Below, in pieces: positions 49,565 to 59,178 of a DNA stretch of 64,000 bases (its first letter is position 1; each line of letters starts with the position of its first letter). The position numbers and the translations under genes are program-made. The notes beneath the pieces were generated by a model, which saw nothing but the letters and a program-made list of their open reading frames with translations, searched no databases and was not told where the DNA came from. The stretch comes from Candidatus Synoicihabitans palmerolidicus (GTDB lineage: Bacteria > Verrucomicrobiota > Verrucomicrobiia > Opitutales > Opitutaceae), in NCBI GenBank assembly GCA_020809425.1, contig JAGGDC010000001.1:930001-994000 (forward strand), given 5' to 3'.

Positions 49565-50779
49565 CTACCGCAGCCGGACTTGGAAATGCATCCGGGCGTC
49601 CGGATGCCAAGCGGGCGTTTCCGGGTCGTCGTCCATCGCATAGAGCGGGGGAAATGTCTTCACCAGCACCGTGACGCCGTTGAGCTGGAACTCCAGCAGG
49701 CGCAACCATCCCGCGCCGCCGTCGGGAATGAACTGGGGATTAAAAAACATCTGATGCACGGGTTCACCCGCGGCGCCCGGATCCAACCGATAGGACGCCG
49801 CAAGCGTTTTCACCGCCACCGGCTGTCCGGTTTCATCTAAATTCCAGCTGCGGTGATGTCCATTCAGGGTGAGACTGAAATTGGCGCTGCGAGCCACGAG
49901 GCGATCCCAAATGCCTTGACCGGAGAGCATGCGGTCGGGGGTGTCTTGGCCGATACCGTAGTGATGCGGGGATGCGCCGGTTTCGGGCAGCGTGCGCCTC
50001 GCCCAGCCATCTTCGTGGGTAACCCGGCTGAGGTCGTCGAGGAACTCGTGAGTCAGTAGTATCGCACGTCGATCCGGATACAGCGCGGCAACGCTACCCG
50101 CCCAATCCGCCACCTCCGGCCGCACACCGAACTCGAGACTGAAGACGAGCAAGTTCCACGGGACCTCGTTTCAAAACCAATAGGTGTTGTCGAGTTTCCC
50201 TGCTTCGAAGCGCCCGCCAAAATGGTCGGCGTTCATGGGGTTATCGGCCAAGTGAAAGTAGTCGTTGAAGAGGGTGTTGCGGTTGTTGGCCTTGCCGCCG
50301 TCGCCGATGTCATGGTTGCCCAGACTCAGCACATAAGGGATCGAGCCGTTCAACATCGCCATGCAGGCCCGGGCGCGGTTCCATTCGCTGGGGGTGTTGT
50401 TGTCCACGATGTCGCCGGTGCGCCAGAGGGCGCGGATGTGGCGTGCTTCCACGTGCCGGCTTACCCAGTCAGTCATTTTCAAGAAAATTCCAATATCCTT
50501 GTGGTCCTCGGTGTAATACTGGGTGTCGGTCACCCAGACTGCCGTCCAAGCGCCGGGCGTGAGTGCGTCGAAATCAGTCTTGATAGGCTGCGGAGCCATC
50601 GCCGGAGTTAACCCGACTGTCGGCAATGGGGCCGCTTCGGTGTGATCATGAACTGTCGATACTGTGGAAAGGCCCACCAGTACGAGCATGCCGCCCACGA
50701 GTTGGCGGCACCGACGAAGTAGCCGAGGAATGCGGGGTGAAATGGACATAAAGCGTGACGAGGTTCCGGAGCGGTTCAC
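49565..50779 (-). pseudogene. Calcineurin-like metallophosphoesterase with an in-frame TGA
   Basis: A metallophosphoesterase of about 400 codons. Metal-binding motifs VWVTDTQYYTED, WRTGDIVDNNT, SLGNHDIG and, after the break, LLTHEFLDDL and LNGHHRSWNLDE follow the family order. The N-terminus is a secretion signal (LVGGMLVLVGLSTVSTVHDH). A TGA near 50171 (KLDNTYWF*NEVPWNLLVFS) splits the domain; everything else is in one frame. GTG 50779 or ATG 50749 are both plausible starts. It sits 4 bases after phnE, so may be the last gene of the phosphonate operon. Confidence 0.82.
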
Positions 50780-50783
50780 GTGA

Positions 50784-51810
50784 TCAACCGATTAAACGGA
50801 AGCGGAAGCGGGCGGAAAGCTGATCGAGCAGCAGCACCGAGGCGAAGAGCACCAACAGGATGGTGGCGACGTGGCTGTAGTGGAACAGGTCCCACCGGCC
50901 TTTGAGTTCCTGACCGATGCCGCCTGCGCCTACGATGCCGACGACCGTGGCCATGCGCAGGTTTCGGTCGAGAATATAGAGTGTGTAGGCCACGTATTGG
51001 GGCAGCACTTGCGGGAGCACCGCGACGCGCAGCACACGCAGTCGATCCGTGTCGAGCGCGAACAAGGCGTCCTGTGGTCCTCTTTCCGCATTTTCGATAT
51101 CCTCGGCGTAGAACTTCGCCAAAAAGCCCGTGCAATGCAGTCCGAGAGCGAGCATGCCCGCGATCGGTCCGAAGCCGTAGGCGAGCACAAAGATCAATGC
51201 GCTGACCAGCTCGGGAATCGAGCGCACAAAACTCACCCACGCGCGAGCCAGGCCATAGATGATCGGGTGGGGCGCGTAGTTGCGGGCACAAAGCAGGGCG
51301 AGCGGGGCGCTGAGTACGACGGCGAGCAAGGTGCCCCAGCAGCCCAGTTTAAACGTTTCGGCCATTTTTTTGAGAACGAACCACAGGTAGCCGGCCGGTT
51401 GCACAAGCGTCTCCTCGCGCTGGACCGTGATGGTTTTCGGCAGGGTGTCGTAGTCGATCGCGACATCGAGCTGCTCATTCGTACGGATGTGGGCCAACCA
51501 CGGCAGGTGGTTGCGATCGAGGTCAGTAGGTCGCGCACTGGCGTTTCCTGACTGAGCTGCGGCGGAAACATTTCGCGCGCCAACATGGCGAAGCCGCGAG
51601 AGACCGGTGACGGCGGCGCGAGACCCACTGCGCGGCCAACCGCGGCGGCGGTATCGCCGACGAAGCGGTCGATTTCCATGCGTTGACCCGACCACAGCAT
51701 CACGATGGCAAAGGTGATGAACACCAGCCAATGGGTGCGCGTAAAGGTGGGTGGTATAGCGGCCACACAGAGCCCGGCGTCGCGGGCGAGGAAACAGAGA
51801 GCGGCTTCAT
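50784..51810 (-). pseudogene. phnE: Phosphonate ABC transporter permease PhnE, two frameshifts
   Basis: Inner-membrane permease of the phosphonate importer. ATG 51810 (MKPLSVSSPATPGSV) overlaps the phnC stop as ATGA. A shift near 51750 leads to HWLVFITFAIVMLWSGQRME and a second near 51545 to the rest, including GCWGTLLAVVLSAPLALLCA and the EAA-type loop that docks with the ATPase (ALFALDTDRLRVLRVAVLPQ) ending FRFRLIG. Six membrane helices expected. Neither breakpoint spares a full permease. Confidence 0.88.
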
Positions 51811-52566
51811 GCTTCCACCTCCACGGATGGCGTCGCGTCCGTGCCGTAGAGCTTAGTGAGGTGGTGGTCCTGCAGCGCATCGCACGGCAAATCCCACTCT
51901 ACCTTCCCGGCTCGCATGCCCCCGATGCGGTCGGCGAATTGCGCGGGCGCGATCGATCTGGTGCAGACTGCACAATACCGTGGTGTCGCGGTCGCCGGCA
52001 GCGTCGCGCAGCACCGTCATAACGTCGCGACTGGTCCGGGGGTCGAGACTCGCCACCGGTTCGTCGGCGAGCACGATCTCGGCGTTGAGAAAAAAGGCCC
52101 GGGCGATGCCGACGCATTGTTGTTGTCCGCCCGAAAGCTCGACGGCCCGGCGCTGGAATTGCGCGGGCGCGAGGCCCATGCGCTCGCACAATCGGGCGGC
52201 GTGGTGGCGCGTGGCCGACGTGTAGTGCCCCGATCAAATGCGCCACGCCGGATGCACGGCGACACCGCTGGCAATGACGTTGCGCTCGACCGTGGCGCGG
52301 GCCACCAAATTGAACTGTTGGTGAATCATCGCGACCTTGCGGAGGGCCTCACGCAAGTGGACCTGGTCGACGGTTTGGCCGGCCACCCGGATGGAGCCGG
52401 CAGTTGGCGTGACCAGCCCGTTGACGGTTTTGAGACGGGTCGTCTTGCCCGCACCGGAAGGGCCGAGCAAAACGCAGAATTGGCCGGCGGGCACCTCGAG
52501 GCTGACGTCCGCGACGGCGGCGGTGCCGTCACGGTAGCGCACGGAGACATTGTTGAAGTTGATCAT
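51807..52566 (-). pseudogene. phnC: Phosphonate ABC transporter ATP-binding protein PhnC, stop and frameshift
   Basis: ATPase of the phosphonate importer. Walker A GPSGAGKTTRLKTVNGL, signature ELSGGQQQCVGIARA (the usual arginine after QQQ is cysteine) and Walker B EIVLADEPVASLDPRTS are present. A TGA near 52235 (AWRI*SGHYTSATRHHAARL) interrupts the frame, and a shift near 51925 moves the C-terminus to another frame ending KLYGTDATPSVEVEA. The start overlaps the phnD stop and the stop overlaps the phnE start, both as ATGA. Confidence 0.9.
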
Positions 52567-53490
52567 CGCTGGGCTCCGGCGTTTTGCAAAATCGCGGTGC
52601 GCACATCGTCGTTGACGATTTCAAGGTTGGTGCGCGCAAGGGTGAACAGATCGGCGGGCACGTGGGCGTTGTAGCGCTCGACAATGCTGCCCGCCTGACC
52701 TCGGATCATGGACGGTTCGATACCGGGCGAGCGGTGCACCAGATCGAAGGCGTCGCGCAGCTTCTCCTTGAGTTCGTCGGGCAATCGACCGCTGACCGCG
52801 ATGGGCGGATTCGGGATGGGATCGTTTTTCGCCAGGATGCGCACGGTGCGCGGATCGATGATGCCCTGGCGCACGGCCTTGATGTAGGATTCGAACGGTG
52901 CTGCGCACACGTCGACGTGTCCGCCGGCCAGTGCGGTGAGGGAATTGGTGTGACTGCCGGTGAGTCATGATGCGTGCGCAATCACGCACCGGGTTGAGAT
53001 CGTTTTTGAGCAATCATGCGACCGGGTAGACGAAGCCGGAGGACGAACTCGGGTCGGTCCGGGCGAGGGACCGGCCGCGGATGCCGTCGAGAGTGTGGAT
53101 GCCGGAATCGTTGAGGGTGAACAGTCCGCTGTAGTAGTGAAACGAGCCTTGCGTGTCGCCGATGGCGAGGAGTTCCACCGGACCCCGGTCCTGAGCGGCG
53201 AGGAATGAAATCGTGCCAAGGTAGGCGATGTCCACATTGCCGTTGGCGAGAGCCTCGATCACGGCCGAGTAGCTCTGACCGACGCGGATTTAGAAATGCA
53301 AACCAGTCGAACGTTCCACGGCGGCGAAAAGGGGACCGGAGTCGGCTTGGGTGCCTTCCTCGGTGCCGCCATCGGACGGAATGAGTAACACGCGCAAGGG
53401 CAGCGTGACGGGATCGTCCGCAGCGAACCCGATACTCACACTCCAAGTGATTGCGAAAACATACAGAGCAATGAACGCGAGTCGTTTCAT
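52563..53490 (-). pseudogene. phnD: Phosphonate-binding periplasmic protein PhnD, two stops and a frameshift
   Basis: A solute-binding lipoprotein-like protein of about 308 codons: signal MKRLAFIALYVFAITWSVSI, then LPLRVLLIPSDGGTEEGTQA. A TAA near 53290 (TGLHF*IRVGQSYSAVIEAL) replaces a codon, a TGA near 53014 (SSSSGFVYPVA*LLKNDLNP) another, and a shift near 52965 leads to TGSHTNSLTALAGGHVDVCA and the remainder. It delivers phosphonates to PhnCE. The ATG overlaps the phnX stop as ATGA. Confidence 0.88.
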
Positions 53491-54275
53491 ACGCGGTGAA
53501 CGGGCGGGAGTTCGCCGGCGCCGATGCAATGGTCGATCTGGTCGAGCACCTCATTGAGTTCTCCGAGCGTGTTGATCACGTAGTGCGCCCCGGCGGCTTG
53601 GAAACGACCTCGCACCTCGACGGTGCGTCGTTCGATCTCGGGCGGTGGCGTTTCGCGCTACGCGGTGGGACTCAGGCCCATAACGCTGCTGCTGATGACC
53701 GAGATGTTCCACGTGCCGGCGTTGCGACCCTCTTCCAAGTCGATGAAGGTGTCGCCGATTTTGACGACGGCGGCGGACGGGCAGAGGGAGAGTTTTTCAA
53801 GATTGGCGAACAGCATCCACGGCCACGGTCGACCGGCGCGCACCTGGTCGGCCGCCACCCAGTGATCGGGAGCGTAGCCGTGGGTCGCGGCGGCGGTCAG
53901 GGGCTCCATGATCCGGGAGGTGTAACCGGTGGGGGATCCGATCTTGAGGCCGCGCCGGCGAATCCCAACCACGGCATCGAGCAAACCCGGCACGAGTTCG
54001 ACCATCATGTTTTCGGTGTCGAGGTAGAGGGCTTCGATGTCGTCGTCAGTCGGAGCCTTGCCGCAGGCGTCGAGCCACTGTTGGGCAACCTCCGGCACGC
54101 CGAGGATGGAGCGCAGATGATCGCGCTTGCGTGTGCCCATCAAGCGATGCACCGGCTCGGCGGAGAGGGTGACGTGGCGACGAGCGCAGGCGTGTTGAAA
54201 GGCGGAGACCGGACACTGCGAACCGAAGTCCACGGCGGTGCCGGCCCAATCGAGAATGAGACCTTGAATGTTCAT
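53487..54275 (-). pseudogene. phnX: Phosphonoacetaldehyde hydrolase, frameshifted C-terminus
   Basis: HAD-superfamily phosphonatase that hydrolyses phosphonoacetaldehyde to acetaldehyde and phosphate. The nucleophile aspartate lies in ILDWAGTAVDFGS near the N-terminus, the Schiff-base lysine in MGTRKRDHLRSIL and the conserved GSPTGYTSRIMEPL in the core. The frame is good for 205 residues; the end (RGRFQAAGAHYVINTLGELN) continues in another frame after a shift near 53660. The catalytic part is intact, so loss of function is likely but not certain. No transaminase (PhnW) gene is seen. Confidence 0.9.
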
Positions 54276-55353
54276 GAAAGGGATAGGGGTTGGGTGCAGT
54301 CGACGCTCACGCGGGCCCAGCGTCGTTCGAGCGCGAGAGCGAACGCCTTATTGAGTTGGGCGAGGGGCAACGCGGGGCTGATCACATCGTCCCAGGGAAA
54401 TGAGTCGCCACAGCGGGCGAGCAAATTTATGGCTTCATCGAGGTGATGAGGCGCGTAGTTGTAGACCCCGGTGACCCGCATGCAGCGGCGCACGACCTGC
54501 TCGCCGGTGAGCGAGGCGAGGGAAGTGTCGGGATGAACCATGCCGACCCAAAGGTAGGGGCCGCCCGGTCGCAGTGCATTGGCCCCCGGAACGACGACGC
54601 GGGGGTCGCCGGCGACTTCAATCACGGCGTCGCAACCTCCGTCCGCCAACGACGGGTGTTGCGCAAAATCAGCGGTCGAAATCACGTCCGCGCCCAAACG
54701 AGCGGCGGTGGCGCGGCGGGCTTCGTCGGGTTCGGTCAGGATGACATGGGGCACGCCGCGGTCGCGCAGCAGGGCCGCGCCGAACAACCCGAGCAACCCG
54801 CCGCCCTGAACCCAAACGGTCTGCTCCCCCCCGGCAGGCGATCGATGGCGTGCACCATGGTGGCCAGGGCGCAGTTGGCGGTAACGGCCATGCGGTCGGT
54901 CACGTGGTCCGGCAGCTTTACCACGTGGGTGCCGGGGCGGATCAAAATATGGGTCGCGTAACAACCGTTGGGTGGCGCACCGGACTCCCACTGGGCGTGG
55001 CCGTATTTGAAGAGTTCGTCACATTTTTGGGGCAGGAGCCACGTCGTGCAGGCCGTGCAGACTCCGCAATGGTCAATCCCTCACAATGCGCCCCCCAGGG
55101 CGACGATCCTGCCCACGCCTTCGTGACCCAACACGGACGGGGTCGGTTCATGCCGTCGCCCGAGATACGTGTGCAGGTCCGAGCCGCAGATGGTCGCGAA
55201 ATGAAGTTGAATCACGATTTCGCCGGGAGCCGGATCCGCAGGCACCGCCGTGACGACCGGCACCATCGGTGCGAGGGCGCGGCGAAAGACCATGGCGTGG
55301 GACGGCAGGTTGGATGGGACAGGGAGGCGGCATGAAGCGGAAGACGATCGCAT
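54272..55353 (-). pseudogene. Zinc-binding alcohol dehydrogenase associated with phosphonate catabolism (HpnZ type)
   Basis: A medium-chain dehydrogenase. The N-terminal catalytic domain reads VTAVPADPAPGEIVIQLHFA, TICGSDLHTYLGRR and LGHEGVGRIVALG; then a TGA near 55085 and loss of about 15-20 residues before CGVCTACTTWLLPQKCD. Next a shift near 55020 (KYGHAQWESGAPPNGCYATH), and one near 54835 in a C7 run lead to the nucleotide-binding GGGLLGLFGAALL and the end. The family is named for its association with phn genes. First gene of the operon, stop overlapping phnX as ATGA. Confidence 0.8.
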
Positions 55354-55478
55354 GAATTGTGCCGCCTACCATCGGTTGTCCGGGTGGCACGGGCATGATC
55401 TCAATGTCACTATGTCGTGACGATGAACGATACCTGATCGCCCGGTTTGAGCGCTTCGGCGTGATTGTTACCCGGCCG

Positions 55479-56384
55479 TCACTCGACCGTTGCGCCGCCG
55501 CCAGTGGCCGAACCGCGGCGCGGGAATCCGGCGCCACCACCAGCCATGTCCCGGCCAGCATGATACCGCAACCGGTCAGCATGCCGGCAGTGATGATTTC
55601 GCCGAGGAACAGGGAGCCCCACAACATGCCGAAGATCGGGATCACAAACGTGATGGTGGTGACGCGCGTCGGTCCGATGTCGGCCATGAGCCGATAAAAC
55701 ATCAGGTAAGCGACGGCACTCGACAGCAAAGCCAGGGCAAGCAGCGCACCGACCTGGACGAGCGTGGGCAAGGCGATGGGAGGGGCCAGGGGGACGGCCA
55801 AGCCCACGATGGGGGCCACCAGGAGTTGCGAAAAAGCGGCGTTGCCTTCGGGGGGGGGGAGGTGCGCGGCCCGGAGTTTGATATAGATGCCGGCCAGAGC
55901 GTAGCACACCGGCGCCACCAAAGCGCACAGAATGGCCAATATGGTCGTGGTGGTGAATGCGACGTTTCCCAGCGTATTCGCGACCGTCACCCCGGTGATT
56001 CCCAATCCGACCCCCCAAGGCGCGCTTCCAGCCAAACCCTTCGTGCAGCCAAACCGCCGCGAAGATGGCTCCGAACAACGGGGTGCAGGCATTGATGATG
56101 GAGAGCAACGATGCCGGCAGTCACAAGGCTCCGGTGGCGAAACAAACGAAGGGCACGGCGCTGGCCAGCAACCCGACCCGCAGGTAGGCCACCCAGTTTT
56201 CCCGACACTTGGCGTCGAATCCTATGAGCCGAAGGTAGGCGGCCAAAGCGATGCCCGCGATGCCCATTCGTGCCGCGGAGGTGAGCACCGGACCAACTAC
56301 GGGCGCACAAATGCGGATGAAACCAAACGACAGGCCCCAAATCGAACAAAGGACGATGAAACGTATCCAGTCCCGGGGTCTCAT
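55479..56384 (-). pseudogene. EamA/DMT-superfamily transporter with stop and frameshifts
   Basis: About 300 codons with ten membrane helices of the EamA (RhaT-like) type. ATG 56384 (MRPRDWIRFIVLCSIWGLSF) overlaps the ada stop as ATGA. A TGA near 56124 (CFATGAL*LPASLLSIINAC) sits where a Trp is expected. The frame shifts near 56020 in a C-rich run to VGLGITGVTVANTLGNVAFT. The poly-C/G10 tract at 55851-55860 codes for HLPPPEGNAAF and is in frame as read. The C-terminus seems to end near 55479 in another frame. Substrate unknown, probably metabolite export. Confidence 0.8.
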
Positions 56385-57461
56385 GCCGACGAGGAAACCG
56401 ACAAACGACGCTCGTGATCGAGCAGCCATTGTTTGCGCCAGAGTCCACCGCCGTAGCCGGTGAGTTTGCCATTGGCCGCGATAACGCGGTGGCAGGGAAT
56501 GATGATGGAAATGTAGTTCATACCGTTGGCGCGGCCCACGGCGCGCGAAGCTCCCGGGCGACCCAATGCTACGGCTTGCTGGCCGTAGCTTTGGGTCGTG
56601 CCGGGCGGAATCGTTTGCAGGTGCTGCCATGCCGACTGTTCAAAGGCGGACCCGGTGGTCGCGAGCGGCAAATCGAAATGGCGCCGTGTGCCCGCGAAGT
56701 ATTCACCCATCTGTGACGCCGCCGCAGATAACGTGGGGTGGTTGCCCGGCACCACGGTGACTTTGAGCCGTTCGCGCAGGGTGATGAGTTTACGTTCCAG
56801 ACCTCGGCGATCCACGAAATCAAGAATGTGCAATCCGGCGTCATCGGCCACGGCGAGCATGCGACCGAGCGGGGTGGTGCAGCGCTCGGCGAAGAGCAGT
56901 CGTTGGTCACGGGCGGCCGCGCGGGGCGGGGCGCCGAAGAGACGCCGCACGGCGTCGCGGAACCCGCTGGCGGATTCAAAGCCCTGGGCGAATTGCTGAT
57001 TGGTGACGGAGCCGCCATCCCCGACATTGCACAGCGCGAGCCCCATGCGGCGGGCTCGGGCGTATGCTTGAAAGGTCATGCCGTAGTAGCGAGTGAACTG
57101 CCGGCGGGCGGTGGACGGATCGATGCCCAGGGCGGCGAGATCTTTTTCAGTGATGCGCCCGGTGGGATCGGCTTTCAACCGCGTCGCGCAGGCGTTGCAC
57201 GAGGGCCGGCGGGGGTAGGGTGGCGTCGAGCGGTTTGCAGAGTTTACAAGGTCGAAACCCGTCGTGCAGGGCGGCCGACGCGTCGCGGTAGAAGGCGATG
57301 TTCTCGGGCTTGGGTTTACGGGCTCCACAAGTGGGGCGACAAAAAATTCCGGTGGTGCGCACCCCGACCAGGAAGATCCTTTCGGCGGCTGAGTCGCGGG
57401 CGTAAAACGCACGCATCATGGCGTCACGAGAAGGCAGAGGCAGAGGCGAAGGCGACGTCAT
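56381..57461 (-). pseudogene. ada: Ada-type methylphosphotriester/O6-methylguanine-DNA methyltransferase and regulator, frameshifted
   Basis: The three Ada domains are visible. N-terminal methylphosphotriester domain: ARDSAAERIFLVGVRTTGIF and CRPTCGARKPKPENIAFYRD with the methyl-accepting cysteines. Then an AraC-type helix-turn-helix (LGIDPSTARRQFTRYYGMTF) and the methyltransferase domain with the active-site PCHR (ISIIIPCHRVIAANGKLTG). A shift near 57175 separates the first domain from the rest. Ada repairs alkylated DNA and activates its own gene. Start ATG 57461 is chosen because MTSPSPLPLPSRDAMM precedes the domain; the stop overlaps the transporter start. Confidence 0.92.
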
Positions 57462-57901
57462 CGGCGAAAGCAATAAATATACACTCATGCCGCTCACCAT
57501 AGCAAATAGCGGGGGACCATTGCGGCCGATTTTCGGGCAGAGATGTGGGGTGAGTTGCCGGCCGGATACTCAGCCCGTCGGCAAGTCATTTGGTTTACGA
57601 CGGCTGTTGGGAGCGCACTGAAGTAGGAGGCAGACTCGATGCATCAAAGAAGCCCGAGTCAAATAGATTTTGAGTAAGATTCATAATAGCAGGGATATAG
57701 GGTATCGATCTATGGCGGTAATAACCATGCTCACACGGAGGTTAGTTTCAAACGGAGGGTCTTCATCGCCGGACGATAGGCGGACACCGAAATTTGTATA
57801 TTCCGGGATGATTGGCAGTTGCGCTGAGGGCGGAGGAAAAGGATCGTCGCTCTGTTTCCCGAAACTGACTGGCCGCTGGTTTCGGAGCCCATGACCAACT
57901 C
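57462..57901. other. Intergenic region, no recognisable gene
   Basis: About 440 bases between the divergent ada and sbcD-like genes. Scattered short open frames have no domain resemblance, and no repeat or strong hairpin was recognised. It may hold divergent promoters or a decayed gene. Confidence 0.5.
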
Positions 57902-59178
57902 ATGTTTCGTGTACTCCACTCGTCCGATTGGCAGCTTGGGGCCCGTTTTTATTAATTTGGGATCAAGGGCGCACGTCTACGCGAAGCCCGCTTGGAGACC
58001 CTGGAACGGACGCTCAAACTGGCGCAGCAGCACGGGGTTGACGCATTTCTGGTCGCCGGGGATTTGTTTGAGGACAATCAGGTCGCGGACGAACTGGTCG
58101 AGCGAGTGGTGGGACTCTTCGGCTCTCATCCCGAATTGCCGATATACTTGCTGCCGGGAAACCATGATCCGGCGTCGGGCCCGGACTCGGTCTGGCAGCG
58201 CAAGGCCTGGCTCAACCCGGCGGCCAACGTGCACGTGTTGCGCGAGGCCGGGGTGACCGATCTCGGCGGCAACACCTTCCTGCTGGCGTCGCCGCTGCAC
58301 CAAAAGCTCTCGACCACCGACCCGAGCCTGAAGCTCGTCGAACTCGCCGCCGGTCTGCCCGCCGACGCGATCAAGATCGGCCTCACCCACGGTGCCCTCG
58401 CCATCGAGGCCAAGCACCAGCCCAACGATTTCCCCATCGCTCTCACGCCGCCACCCGCGCCGGGCTCGACTACCTTGCCGTTGGCCACTGGCACAACGGG
58501 CTGTCCGACACCGACGGCGGTCGCATCGTCATGCCGGGTACGCCCGAGCCGGATCGGTTTGCCAGTGACGCCAGCGGGCACGTGGCGCTCTTGGAGCTCG
58601 TGGGTGCCGGCCAAACGCCTCGCGTGGAGGCCCTGCGCGTTGCCACCCTCGACTGGCGCGCGCTGACCTTCGACTTCCTGAGTGCGGACGCCTCCCGGGC
58701 GAGCCTCGCCGCCGCGCTGACCGAACTCGCCCCCGCCGCCGCCAAGACGGTGTTGCGGGTCACCCTCACCCTCACCGGCACGGCCGCGCCCGATGCCGTC
58801 GCCGCGATCCACGCTTGGCTCGCACCGCTGCTGGCGACCTTCCTCGTCGGGCAACGCGTGGACAAGTCCCGCATCGCCCTCAGCGCAGCCGAACGGGCCG
58901 ACTTGCAGAGTCGCCACCCCATCCTTCGCGCAGGTGCTGGCGGACATCGATCGCCTCGAAACCTTCGCGGGCGGCGGCGTCGCCACCAGCGACGAATCCC
59001 AAATTTTAAATCTCAAATCTGAAATGGTCGGCGACACGGTCGCCGCCCTCGAAACCGATCCGCTCACCCTCGCGACCTTTTGGGAACCGCCAAGATCGAT
59101 CTCACGCAGCTCACGCCCGAGTTCTTTGCCCAGTTGTGCCAGACCGTGTTTCAAACCCTGCAGGAGGTGAGCCCATGA
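57902..59178 (+). pseudogene. SbcD/YhaO-like DNA repair metallophosphoesterase, one stop and three frameshifts
   Basis: Mre11-type nuclease partner. ATG 57902 gives MFRVLHSSDWQLGARFY, then TAA (57953-57955) and FGIKGARLREARLETLERTL in frame. Metal motifs LVAGDLFEDNQVADE and YLLPGNHDPASGPDSV and IGLTHGALAIE follow. A shift near 58450 leads to LDYLAVGHWHNGLSDTDGGR, another near 58930 to VLADIDRLETFAGGGVATSD, a third near 59080 to IDLTQLTPEFFAQLCQTVFQ. The TGA overlaps the next gene's ATG. The AT-rich segment near 58995-59030 (coding SQILNLKSEM) looks like an inserted repeat. Confidence 0.87.
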
